NCBI GenBank assembly: GCA_903854455.1
Contig: CAINWJ010000094.1
Coordinates: 1 to 11,931, forward strand
Reading direction: 5' to 3'
DNA length: 11,931 bases
Origin: Candidatus Peribacteria bacterium
Lineage (GTDB): Bacteria > Patescibacteriota > Gracilibacteria > Peribacterales > Peribacteraceae
The position numbers and the translations under genes were made by a program. The notes beneath the pieces are model-generated. The model was not told where the DNA came from. It made no database searches and worked only from the letters and a program-made list of their open reading frames with translations. Shown piece after piece: positions 1 to 8,503 of the stretch (positions are counted from its first letter, which is position 1; each line of letters opens with the position of its first letter).

Positions 1-2382
1 ATATTTTCCTCCAGCGGTTTCGCTGTGTCGACGACGAACAGCCATGGCATACGCCCTCGCCGCTTCGTAGAGCTTCATGTTCATTGCGGCTTTGGTAAAC
101 TCATGTGGCTTGTCCTTGTTTTCTCCTGATAATTTTCCTACTGGAATCTCTTCAACAAATCCCTTGAGTAAAGCAATGTCATTTTTATTACTACTCAGGG
201 CTCCACTGATGGCTCTGTTCTTATCGCACTCTGTGCAGATATCCCGGAACCGAAGATAGAAATATTTGGTGTACATATCCAGACTACCTAAGAAAGGAGT
301 CTCCGAAGGCTTGTTGCCGGGAATAATGGACATCAGCGTGACCAATCTTCCTTCTTCATTCGTATTCAGAAGGGCCTTATCAGTCTTGTCTTTCACTGTA
401 ACGATATGGTCTTTCAGAGCAGCTTCAGCAGTATCTCCAAATTGCTTCTCAATAATCTTCTTCGGATTACTTCTTACACTTTTCACGTTTTTAATGCCCC
501 AGGCGAGTGCCGCCATTGCGCCTATTCCGAGCAGTGGAGTGGAGGCGGCTCCCAGCATCGCCATGAGAGCGTCCAGACCACCGACACTCTCCGCCAGCTG
601 AAATATTTCCTTGAGGTAATTGACTGCCACCAAGTACGACGCCGCACCTACCGCACCGCCTTTCACTACATTGACGGCTGACCGGATAGCGGGATACTTC
701 TGCATGAGTGTCTGTGACCACTGGTTCTTGGCGTCTTTCTGAACATCTTCCCAGGATTTCGGAGCGCTTTCTTTGTACTTGCTCCATCGGTCGCCAATTT
801 TCTTTCCTACTAATGGGAAAAGCCCGAAACCGCTGACCAGTATCAGAGTGCCATTCCTAATGGTGTTCAGGCCAGGCAGCAGAGATACCCCCCTTCTGGC
901 CAATGCTGAAGCCTTGTTGATGCCGTTGCGCATCGCCCCCCCGCTCTTCGTCAAAGTAGGATCCTCACTCAGATCGAAACCATCTTCTAGGGGATTTTTC
1001 TTAAGATGAATGTTGTAACCGTTGAGGTACCACCCGGGCTCGGACTTGGTTACTGGATTGCTTTCTTCAGAATCGGAAATCCTTAGCCCAATTCTATGCG
1101 CATATTTATTGTAAATTCTTGCAATATCTTCATTGGAACTAGCTAATGCGTCTAAAATATCCTTGAGTATTGGGGCATTCACAAGAAGTAATCCTTCATT
1201 TGTCTCATGTTGGGTCGTACCAGACTCTAACGATTCTATTCGCTCGTTTTCTCTCGCGTGCGATAAAGCTCCATGAAGGTAACGATAATCATTCTTTGTC
1301 ATACTGACGGTGGATGGAGATTCTTCAACATCGTCGTGAGATTCTTCCTCTGTCGGAGCACCTGGATCCTCCACAATCCGCGGCGTATCGGTCACCGTAA
1401 GCACAGGCGCTTCCAACGGGGGCAAACCGACTTTTGCTCGCAATGTATTCACCATTGCTCTGTCCTTTTCGGCAACTGTCGGATAATTTTCGAGAATTTT
1501 TTTCAGCTGACTAGATGGTATCTTCCATTCAGGTGAAATTAGTTCACCATTTGTATGAACACGAGCAAAATTTAAATCAATATAAATGTCATAATCCAAA
1601 TTTTCATATTTATTCATCTGGAGAGTAATGACAGGATCAGTCTCCTTTACCTCATCTGTAGCTAAAGAAGCCAGGACGGACTCTCCTTCTTCACCCAAGA
1701 GAGATCCAGTCTCCGCGCTCGACACAGACGCACTTGATCCAACGGGAGAGCCACTTGCTGCCGGATGAGCGTACTTAAGAGTTATTCCCCTTTCCTCCGC
1801 TACGCGCAGTAATTCCTTTCCTTTATACATCCAATATTTCTGATCAGAAAGGCGCGTGGAATGTATCTCCGCTCTCTTTCTCATGTCATCCAACTTCTCG
1901 GGGGTAACCCCCAGTAACTCCGCCGCTACTGGTGTAGGAAATTTTTTCTTGAAAAATGCTTCAGATCGTACTGGCGGTCTATCGGAATCGACAGCAGTCT
2001 CGGAGGCAACATCAGTAATAGCAGTAACGGTGACATCACGAAGGCGTTCTACCTCTGCTACAGCCGGAGGAGTCGTCTCAGGCGCTGATTCAGTGCCCAG
2101 TGGCGGCAAATGCAGTTCGTCCTGATGACTCATGTACATCTCTGTTGCTACTCCACCGAGAGAGACGGTGTCCTTCAGTAATTGAGCGAATTTGGGACCA
2201 TCGAGGAAATAGCCACCACTACCACTCATTTTGCAACAAAAAACAAGCTTGGTACGAAAATTTGTTTCCCCCTGATTCTCTAAAAGAAAAGCGAGAAATT
2301 TCGTGTACTCATCACCGTCCAGAAACACCTGCCCTGGCATCTCTGCCTCTGAACTGCCTATGGTATGGAGAGGGGTAGTCAT
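1..2382 (-). CDS. Large hypothetical protein with repeated module, HTH-like domain and membrane segments (C-terminus outside window)
   Basis: I translated this frame by hand: 794 codons without a stop from the ATG at 2380-2382 to base 1, so the gene continues beyond the left edge. I recognise no known family over its whole length. Residues about 17-94, 250-324 and 357-434 look like three diverged copies of one module. Each has a short strand, a Y-x-x-L/F helix, then a strand and a helix ending in a KILE-, DILD- or QLLK-like segment. Residues 149-200 resemble a MerR/excisionase winged HTH (PVAAELLGVTPEKL, then a wing and KGKELLRVAEERG). Residues 205-245 and 324-358 are Ser/Glu-rich linkers. 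Hydrophobic stretches lie at about 508-525, 575-593 and 604-628, followed by a charged helical region. The gene starts 25 bases after the stop of the giant gene, with no Shine-Dalgarno site, which suggests one operon. The coding call is strong; any function is unknown. Confidence 0.88.
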   Translation of the reverse strand, partial: MTTPLHTIGSSEAEMPGQVFLDGDEYTKFLAFLLENQGETNFRTKLVFCCKMSGSGGYFLDGPKFAQLLKDTVSLGGVATEMYMSHQDELHLPPLGTESAPETTPPAVAEVERLRDVTVTAITDVASETAVDSDRPPVRSEAFFKKKFPTPVAAELLGVTPEKLDDMRKRAEIHSTRLSDQKYWMYKGKELLRVAEERGITLKYAHPAASGSPVGSSASVSSAETGSLLGEEGESVLASLATDEVKETDPVITLQMNKYENLDYDIYIDLNFARVHTNGELISPEWKIPSSQLKKILENYPTVAEKDRAMVNTLRAKVGLPPLEAPVLTVTDTPRIVEDPGAPTEEESHDDVEESPSTVSMTKNDYRYLHGALSHARENERIESLESGTTQHETNEGLLLVNAPILKDILDALASSNEDIARIYNKYAHRIGLRISDSEESNPVTKSEPGWYLNGYNIHLKKNPLEDGFDLSEDPTLTKSGGAMRNGINKASALARRGVSLLPGLNTIRNGTLILVSGFGLFPLVGKKIGDRWSKYKESAPKSWEDVQKDAKNQWSQTLMQKYPAIRSAVNVVKGGAVGAASYLVAVNYLKEIFQLAESVGGLDALMAMLGAASTPLLGIGAMAALAWGIKNVKSVRSNPKKIIEKQFGDTAEAALKDHIVTVKDKTDKALLNTNEEGRLVTLMSIIPGNKPSETPFLGSLDMYTKYFYLRFRDICTECDKNRAISGALSSNKNDIALLKGFVEEIPVGKLSGENKDKPHEFTKAAMNMKLYEAARAYAMAVRRRHSETAGGKY
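1783..1938 (-). other. MerR/excisionase-like helix-turn-helix segment within the partial large protein
   Basis: Residues 149-200 read as a helix (TPVAAELLGV), a turn, a second helix (TPEKLDDMRKRAEIH), a wing-like stretch containing YWMY, then a helix (KGKELLRVAEERG). This follows the usual pattern of small winged HTH domains, in which an A-A-x-x-L-G-V motif is followed by a recognition helix and an aromatic wing. The usual tryptophan of the recognition helix is absent (LDDM instead of LRRW). The domain could therefore bind DNA or serve as a degenerate protein-binding fold. The call rests on motif resemblance only. Confidence 0.5.
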
Positions 2383-2407
2383 TGTTTGAAATTGATATTA
2401 GAAATAT

Positions 2408-5400
2408 TTATTTGTCTAGTTTTTGGAGAAGGTCATTTGCTAACTTCACTGTCGCATTCTTATTAAAGTTTTTCGCAAATCGTTCCTTCGGCAAGTCTCC
2501 AAAATATCCAGCTTTATCTCCTGCCCACTCCAATGCTCCTCTCCAACTCCATCCTCCGCGTGTCGGCTTCTGCGGCTCAGGAAGATTATTAGTCTTCAGG
2601 TATGCCTGATACTTTTCATATCCCCTCTTATTCTCATATTGCGGATCCTGAACCGTATTTTTCCCCTTGAATGCCATGTATTCCAGCAATGCAGACACCA
2701 CATTCGTCAGCTTGTCATCCTTGGCGACACTCGTTGCCCGGTAAAGCTTCTGTACGTCTGCCTCCAGTGTCATATCTGTGTCCGCACCATCCTTAAACCT
2801 CTTCAAAATGCCTTCAGTTACATCCTTCCCCAGTAATTTCCTAATCCCCTTGTCCATCAGCTGCTGAACCTTGACCTGATCGTCGCCACTCAAATTCGCA
2901 CGTTCCTGAATGAGCGCATCGAGATCATCGGGTTTTGTAATTTTCTTCAAGGCAACCTCCTCGATATTTCCTACTTTTCCATCACTCACGCTGCGGAGGA
3001 AGGGTAAAATCTCGTCAACAGAAACATTTGGGAGATCGTTTTTTGTTTTTTCGACAAAGTCATCAACTGTCTTTCGAATTTTTTGTGCATCTTTTGGATT
3101 CGATGTTATTAAATCAGAAAGCCCTTTCAGTGCCGCAACACCTTCAGCAATTTGTTTCAGTCCTTTGAACTTATTAATTGCGTCATTAACAACTTCCGGC
3201 TTTTTCTCTTCCGCTTTCTTCTTCGGTCCTTTCGCCACTCCCGTCGGCGTCGTAGCCTCCGTCGTTTCCGGTGCGGGGGCTGCCCTGCTCACCTTGCCTT
3301 CCTGGAGCAACTCCTTGCCAACGGGATCATTGGCTACAGCCTTCATGACGGGAGAAAGCTCTGGCTTGGATTCAATGTAGAAATCCTCACTACCTTTGAT
3401 TGCAGCGCGAACAGGTCCTTCCATGGGTACATTGCCACGGGTTGTGATGAGGTTCTGACGGAATAGCTTCGCGCGCTCTTCGGTCATCATGGCATCGCGG
3501 AATACATTCGGATTAGTGACATCAGGAGCCAGGGCACTCTCCATGGCAACGTTGATGAGGAGCGTATCCACATACGCCTCGTACTCCTTGTACGCCGGAC
3601 TATCCTTCGGACCCACACTGTCCTCCGCACCGCTGAGCATGGCTGCCCTGTAGGCAGCGATGTCATGCGACATGTACTTCTCCGCATCGGTATTGGTGAT
3701 GACACCGGCAACTGCTGCGAACGGGGAGGCGATCCACGCACCGACGGAATCGCCGGAAGCGTACTGGACCAATCTCCCAGGCAATTGCTTCTGATTGCCC
3801 ATGAAACCCAGGACGTGCTTGCCGTCGTAATGTGAACGGATGTACTCGTACGTACGTTGAATATTCGGATCGTTGAAATCAATGAATTTATTGTTCACAA
3901 TTTTCAAATCAGTCCACGGTATCTCCAGGGGTTTCACTTGAGTGTACGTATCATCATCCATCCCGTTATTGATCTGCTCCATGCGGTACGCCAGCACACA
4001 GGAGAAGATCTCCCGCTTGCAGAGCTCCAGCGCAATGGCTTTCTCGGACGGAGTCTTCTTATCCCCAATAAATGTCTGCAGGAATCCACGAATCTTCTCC
4101 TTAGTCGGACTGATCTTGGATAGAGGTTCAAGACAAGCGCGAAGCTCCTCTGCCGCCTTGGCATCATCAGCAACATCCTTGAGTTCGGCAGGCTTGGTCG
4201 CATCTTTGCATGTTGCGATGAAGTCTCCTGCACCACGAATCGCCGGACCGGTGAAGTGATGCCGGTACAGCCAGTACCAGAACTCAACTGCTTTGTCCCC
4301 GACGAATGACGCGGCATCGAATCCTTTTTCCGCCACGAACTCAATACTTTCCGGACCGTGGTTGATGACACCGATCTTGAGATCCGAGAAGAACTGAAGT
4401 GTGCTCTTGTAGGCAGCCATGAAGTCCTCTTTCCCTTCCCTCATAGCGCGGTCCTTGGCGGGGATGAAGCTCTTCATGAAACTTTCATAGGTTGCCAAGG
4501 CACCTTTCTGCGCACTCTTGAGAATCGGCGGTACTCCTTCCTTCGCCCAGAGAGCCTGCAACTCCGCGAAGTTCTTGCCTTCCCCCCACCAGTACGTCAC
4601 CCAGCTGAGCGGCGCACCTATGTAGGCGGAGAACCATTCCAATACCGTGCTGTTCTCCAGTGCATCGCGCATGGCAGGCGTCGGACGCTCCCGGACATAC
4701 ACGGCGAGGAGTGAGAACTTTTTACCCGGCTCGTTTGCTGCAGCTTGCTGATATTCCTCTACCCATTCTCCGCCGAATCCTTCTTCCGTGAAGGTGACGT
4801 AACGCTTGCGAATGAGCTCGGCACCCTTGTTCGCCAGATCTGTGTCACTGGTACCGTCAAGCCCGTTGGACTTGGCGATATCAATGCACATGGCCTCGAA
4901 CGCCCTGAACATGTAGCCGTATGCCTCATTCGTCCTGCTGTCTCTGCTCTCAGTACGGTTCGCGATCATGCCCATACGATTCATAACAGGACCCGGATTG
5001 AGCTGCTTCGGCGCACCATTCATCCAGTTTTCCCTCGTTCCTATGTTGTCCCTCCACGCCAGCAATTCCTCCACGGAAACGGGATTCCCGGGATCCGTCA
5101 GCTGCTTCACCGCCTCGTGACCTAGATCCGAATCCATGAATTCATATCCCTTGAGCTTGCCGGATTTCCTGAGGAGCTGCTCGCGGGATGATGTCCGGTC
5201 ACGTTCATTCATGAACGTCAGACCGAAACGTTCGAACACACCTTTGCCACTGGCTTCCTTGAGCGCGATATCCAAGCCGAAGGTCATGGGCACCGCCCAA
5301 ACCGCGAACTTGGTGAGACCTCCCCGTTCCCATCCTTTGTAAATGGCGTACAGAGCTCCGCCGACGAGTGTGCATGCCAGCACCTTCTTCACAGGATCGT

Positions 5401-8254
5401 TGCTGTTAAACATCTTCTTCACCGCATCCGAACCTGCATAAATGACATTGAGCGGACTGTTGAACCGCTCCTTCGCGGCATTCTGGAGATAGGAAGTCGT
5501 CTGATCCTCCGCCTGTTTCAGGAGATGATCCCGGATGAGTCCGACCATCCTGTTGGCGTCAGCAACTGAAAGTTTGGGATCATCCGTCTTCGTCGTGAAT
5601 ACCCTGACAAATATCCCAACGTCCACCTTCTTGTCCGCAGATCCCATAAATGACGGATCATCAAGAAGAATTTTTTCGAGAGCGGGACCTGCTTTAGCCG
5701 GCTCCGTGAGCCAGTTGTCGATGCGTGTGTCGCCGACTGCCAGAGGATGCTGATCCGGTGGATCCCCGACAAGCGTGTAGTTCAGGACATCCCGGGCACC
5801 TTTGTGCACCTTGAGACCGATATTCTTTAGCGGCTGCAGGATATCCCTGCCCCCCAGCTCCTTATTCTTGAGCACGTTCCCGCGGAATGCTTCGCTGCCG
5901 TTCGGTTCATCTCGTAATCTCAGATCTGCATCAGTGGTATTTGCGTACGTCCGTGCCGGATCCAACCCCTGCTGCATGGCGATATAGAACGCCGTCGCAC
6001 GATCCTTCTCCGGCAATTGCGAGTAATTTGTCTTCTTCAATTGTTCGAATGTGAAATCCGTAGCACGCAGGAGATCCTTGTACTGCTTCACCCGTTCTTT
6101 GACAGCGGCAGCCGCACCAACCGGCTTGTCCAAGTCATCCATCTGCTGCTGCAACTTCACGATGTCGTCGAATACTCCAGCCAACGGAGATTTCTCCTTC
6201 TTCTCCTTATCATCACCCATGGCATCCGCCTTCATCATCGTTTCGATGGTGTTCTTCACCTTCTCCAGTGCTTGTATCTGCTCCAGCAGCGGGAGCTGCT
6301 TCTCGTTCAAGTCCTTATTATAGATGACATCGGGCAAAGACTTGATCCATCTCCACCATTTGCCGGCACCGCTCGCAGCACCATTTCCTGTCTCGGCACC
6401 GTATGCCATGGCGCGCTCTTTCCACGTCGCATCCACCTGGAGTGTTCCGGCAATCTTCTTCACCTGCTTCAGTCTCCACTTGGCGGCGAGGAATTTGCGG
6501 AAGGAAGGCTCATTCCAACGCTCAGGAACCGGCTGACCTTCCTTGAGCCCGAACGCCGCGAAGTCGGTGTCGGTGATGTCGCCGAAACCATCTTTCAATA
6601 TTTTTCGAATATCGCCGAATACAGGATTTGTTTTCGGCGTGATGATATCGCATGCACTATCAATTTGAATCCCATCCGGTTCCGGCATACTTTCCCTCGC
6701 TTTCTTCACAATGAATGCAACAAGCGTGGCGTCGCTCCAGTCCTTTGGAGCAGCAGTGTCATTCTTCAATCCTTCCGACTCACGCTGAATATCGGCATCC
6801 TTGATCGAAGTAGAAAATTTGGCATTTAGTGCGCCTGCAAGTTTATTAAAATTCAACTTATCATCTGTTTTTGCCAGACTGATCTGATCCCGTGCCCACT
6901 TCTGCAGGAGCAGCCGCTCGTTCGCCTTTGCATTGACCGCGGACAGCGACTCGCCCCACTCGTGGTACACACCTTGATTTTTCAGATACTGCACGAGTGC
7001 TGCCTTACGATCTTTCCATTTGGGTCCATCGATCTGAGTTAATTTGATGTCATCCTTTTCATCCGGGCATACGATCTTTCGCAATTCATTCTTGTCATAA
7101 GAAATCTTCTTATCGTCCTTTGGTAATCCATCTAAAATCTTCTCCAGAACCTCGAAATCGATATACCACTGGTCTCCCACCTTGATGACCGCCATATCCA
7201 CGATGGACTGCGCATCATCGCCAACGACATTCAGATTGAAGATGCGGCGCGGTTGTTCAGCTGCACTCGTTACTTCCAGATTCTTAGCTTCGAGTTCTAC
7301 GATTTTTGTCGTGAGTGCCTCACTCAATTTTTGTATGTCTGCTCTCTCGTTATCAGTGAAATTGCGCAAACGACCCAGCTCTTCCAACTTCTTGAGAATA
7401 TTGGTTTGATCGGCGATGGTAAGAGCTTTTTCATCGCTGGATAAGAGACTTGGAAGGCTTTTCAGTATTGATAACCTCCATTTTTGGTTTCCGTTTGAAA
7501 GGTTCTTTGTCACAATTTCAAAACCTGCAATCTCCAATTTTTTCCAATCTGCAATCGGGATGATACCGGCAATCGCTAACTGTATTTCCTTTCCTGGAAA
7601 ATCGAAATGAGCCAAATCCGTCCCCAGAGGAATTGCTCTTGCAATAGCCTCCTTCAACTCTCTCTGCGTCTTCTTCTCTGACGTCATGCTGCAAACAAGA
7701 GCTGCGATGTCCGTGAGGACATTCATGCGTTCCGTCTGCTGCTCCAACGTGCTTGTTCTTTCGAGAACTTTCTGAAGTACCTGTACTTGTCCGGTGGTTG
7801 TAAGAACATTTCCGGAATATTTTGTTTCGAGTTCGCGGGCATCCTTCAGAACCTTGGCACTTTCATCTAATTGAGCGACAAACCCCCTCGCCAGTGTGGA
7901 AGCGTCGCCTTTGATGCGCTCCAGTTCCTGCGTACGCCTCAAAACTTCCTCACCCTTCAGCGTCGCGATGGTCGCGACTGCACCGGGCGGAATAATCTGC
8001 AGAGTGCCATCCTGCAATCGCTGGATGAGTGCGAGCGTCAGGTTCAGCTTGCCCTCGTCAGCCAGGATTGCCCGGTACTTGGGATTGTTCGTCGCTGCGA
8101 TCCGGAGTTCCGAAATAATCTGCGCCCTATTTGCAGCGGCAAGTGCTTCCTGCGTCTCTTTCTGCACAACAACCTTCGCTTCCGCCTGAGTCGGAGCAGG
8201 ACTTGGATTCTCTGCAGGAGTAGCCGTTGGATTGTTTGTCTTTTCGTCAGCCAT
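2408..8254 (-). CDS. Giant hypothetical alpha-helical protein, 1948 residues
   Basis: This single uninterrupted frame fills half the window, from the ATG at 8252-8254 to a TAA at 2408-2410. I do not recognise a family. There is no signal peptide. The N-terminus is a Pro/Ala/Thr-rich tail (residues 7-25) followed by long charged helices with coiled-coil character (about 30-180 and 285-325). Residues 338-396 resemble the module repeated in the next gene (W-Y-I-D, then a LEKIL helix). Residues 630-730 hold a Trp-rich patch (WWRWIK) and another Lys/Glu-rich helical stretch. Hydrophobic segments at about 957-972 and 980-998 could cross or lie in the membrane. Aromatic or hydrophobic patches at 1205-1224, 1323-1332 and 1503-1520 could touch it. 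A Pro/Thr/Lys-rich linker (about 1655-1690) precedes a C-terminal helical domain ending in Trp/Gly-rich repeats. A good promoter lies immediately upstream, and the next gene follows after 25 bases. A structural or envelope-associated role is a guess. Confidence 0.92.
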   Translation of the reverse strand: MADEKTNNPTATPAENPSPAPTQAEAKVVVQKETQEALAAANRAQIISELRIAATNNPKYRAILADEGKLNLTLALIQRLQDGTLQIIPPGAVATIATLKGEEVLRRTQELERIKGDASTLARGFVAQLDESAKVLKDARELETKYSGNVLTTTGQVQVLQKVLERTSTLEQQTERMNVLTDIAALVCSMTSEKKTQRELKEAIARAIPLGTDLAHFDFPGKEIQLAIAGIIPIADWKKLEIAGFEIVTKNLSNGNQKWRLSILKSLPSLLSSDEKALTIADQTNILKKLEELGRLRNFTDNERADIQKLSEALTTKIVELEAKNLEVTSAAEQPRRIFNLNVVGDDAQSIVDMAVIKVGDQWYIDFEVLEKILDGLPKDDKKISYDKNELRKIVCPDEKDDIKLTQIDGPKWKDRKAALVQYLKNQGVYHEWGESLSAVNAKANERLLLQKWARDQISLAKTDDKLNFNKLAGALNAKFSTSIKDADIQRESEGLKNDTAAPKDWSDATLVAFIVKKARESMPEPDGIQIDSACDIITPKTNPVFGDIRKILKDGFGDITDTDFAAFGLKEGQPVPERWNEPSFRKFLAAKWRLKQVKKIAGTLQVDATWKERAMAYGAETGNGAASGAGKWWRWIKSLPDVIYNKDLNEKQLPLLEQIQALEKVKNTIETMMKADAMGDDKEKKEKSPLAGVFDDIVKLQQQMDDLDKPVGAAAAVKERVKQYKDLLRATDFTFEQLKKTNYSQLPEKDRATAFYIAMQQGLDPARTYANTTDADLRLRDEPNGSEAFRGNVLKNKELGGRDILQPLKNIGLKVHKGARDVLNYTLVGDPPDQHPLAVGDTRIDNWLTEPAKAGPALEKILLDDPSFMGSADKKVDVGIFVRVFTTKTDDPKLSVADANRMVGLIRDHLLKQAEDQTTSYLQNAAKERFNSPLNVIYAGSDAVKKMFNSNDPVKKVLACTLVGGALYAIYKGWERGGLTKFAVWAVPMTFGLDIALKEASGKGVFERFGLTFMNERDRTSSREQLLRKSGKLKGYEFMDSDLGHEAVKQLTDPGNPVSVEELLAWRDNIGTRENWMNGAPKQLNPGPVMNRMGMIANRTESRDSRTNEAYGYMFRAFEAMCIDIAKSNGLDGTSDTDLANKGAELIRKRYVTFTEEGFGGEWVEEYQQAAANEPGKKFSLLAVYVRERPTPAMRDALENSTVLEWFSAYIGAPLSWVTYWWGEGKNFAELQALWAKEGVPPILKSAQKGALATYESFMKSFIPAKDRAMREGKEDFMAAYKSTLQFFSDLKIGVINHGPESIEFVAEKGFDAASFVGDKAVEFWYWLYRHHFTGPAIRGAGDFIATCKDATKPAELKDVADDAKAAEELRACLEPLSKISPTKEKIRGFLQTFIGDKKTPSEKAIALELCKREIFSCVLAYRMEQINNGMDDDTYTQVKPLEIPWTDLKIVNNKFIDFNDPNIQRTYEYIRSHYDGKHVLGFMGNQKQLPGRLVQYASGDSVGAWIASPFAAVAGVITNTDAEKYMSHDIAAYRAAMLSGAEDSVGPKDSPAYKEYEAYVDTLLINVAMESALAPDVTNPNVFRDAMMTEERAKLFRQNLITTRGNVPMEGPVRAAIKGSEDFYIESKPELSPVMKAVANDPVGKELLQEGKVSRAAPAPETTEATTPTGVAKGPKKKAEEKKPEVVNDAINKFKGLKQIAEGVAALKGLSDLITSNPKDAQKIRKTVDDFVEKTKNDLPNVSVDEILPFLRSVSDGKVGNIEEVALKKITKPDDLDALIQERANLSGDDQVKVQQLMDKGIRKLLGKDVTEGILKRFKDGADTDMTLEADVQKLYRATSVAKDDKLTNVVSALLEYMAFKGKNTVQDPQYENKRGYEKYQAYLKTNNLPEPQKPTRGGWSWRGALEWAGDKAGYFGDLPKERFAKNFNKNATVKLANDLLQKLDK
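5261..5389 (-). other. Predicted hydrophobic (possibly transmembrane) pair in the giant protein
   Basis: Residues about 956-998 contain two hydrophobic runs, around LACTLVGGALYAIY and FAVWAVPMTFGLDIAL. They are separated by a short basic and glycine-rich loop (KGWERGGLTK). In a protein otherwise rich in charged helices, this is the most membrane-like stretch and could form a helical hairpin. The second run is only moderately hydrophobic, so a buried core helix is an alternative. Confidence 0.45.
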
Positions 8255-8265
8255 AAAATCTCTCT

Positions 8266-8294
8266 ATTGTACCCTATTTTGCGATTTCGTTCAA
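8266..8294 (-). promoter_or_regulatory. Sigma70-type promoter of the giant-protein operon
   Basis: On the minus strand there is TTGAAC (8289-8294), a 17-base spacer, then TACAAT (8266-8271). The -35 box matches the first four consensus bases and the -10 box matches five of six. Only 11 bases separate the -10 box from the ATG at 8254. With normal start-site spacing the transcript would begin about five bases before the start codon. The AGAGAG between box and start would then lie largely upstream of the RNA start, so it is a doubtful ribosome binding site. It is the best promoter seen in the window and probably serves both large genes. Confidence 0.7.
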
Positions 8295-8452
8295 TCCCTG
8301 TCTGGGACGTCGCTCACCGTCAACATGACCTCTGCTTATACAGAAGCCAAAATGTATCCATTCTCTACTTCCAGTATACCCCCTGCTGGTGCGCTATCCG
8401 AAGAACGGTGACGGTGACGATTTCCCGATGAATGATGTAGATTTATTACCCT

Positions 8453-8475
8453 GCAGCCGGGACGCCGCGTCCCGG
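8453..8475 (+). repeat. Left REP palindrome of the RAYT element
   Basis: The sequence is GCAG followed by an 8-bp stem, a 3-base loop and the second stem arm (hairpin 8457-8475, CCGGGACG-CCG-CGTCCCGG). It is identical over 23 bases to the reverse complement of 8983-9005; outside those 23 bases the two copies diverge. It lies 28 bases downstream of the transposase stop codon. There is no T-run after it, so it does not look like a rho-independent terminator. Confidence 0.9.
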
Positions 8476-8503
8476 GGGACAAAATCATAACCGCGCCCCG
8501 GCG

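Larger units (their letters stand above)
8255..8503. other. Intergenic region between transposase element and giant gene
   Basis: This 249-base stretch contains the promoter at 8266-8294, the left palindrome of the transposase element (8453-8475), and a small GC-rich inverted repeat (CGCC-CC-GGCG, 8494-8503) touching the transposase stop codon. The heptamer GGTGACG occurs twice in tandem at 8407-8419. No RNA gene and no terminator with a T-run is visible. A plus-strand frame that enters it from inside the giant gene lacks any support as a gene. Confidence 0.6.

Noticed and set aside
2395..2423. Separate promoter for the partial large gene (TAATAT 12 bases before its ATG)
   Set aside because: The -10 box is plausible and the spacing mimics the upstream promoter, but no acceptable -35 box lies 16-18 bases away. 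The AT-rich operon gap explains it better.
6017..6829. Plus-strand 270-codon open frame
   Set aside because: It lies wholly antisense to the giant gene, has no family resemblance and no ribosome site, and its Leu/His/Arg-rich composition is typical of a reversed helical protein.
7871..8431. Plus-strand 186-codon open frame spanning the start of the giant gene
   Set aside because: It is antisense to the coding N-terminus and crosses the giant gene's promoter. Its product is Cys/Arg/Leu-rich with no domain.
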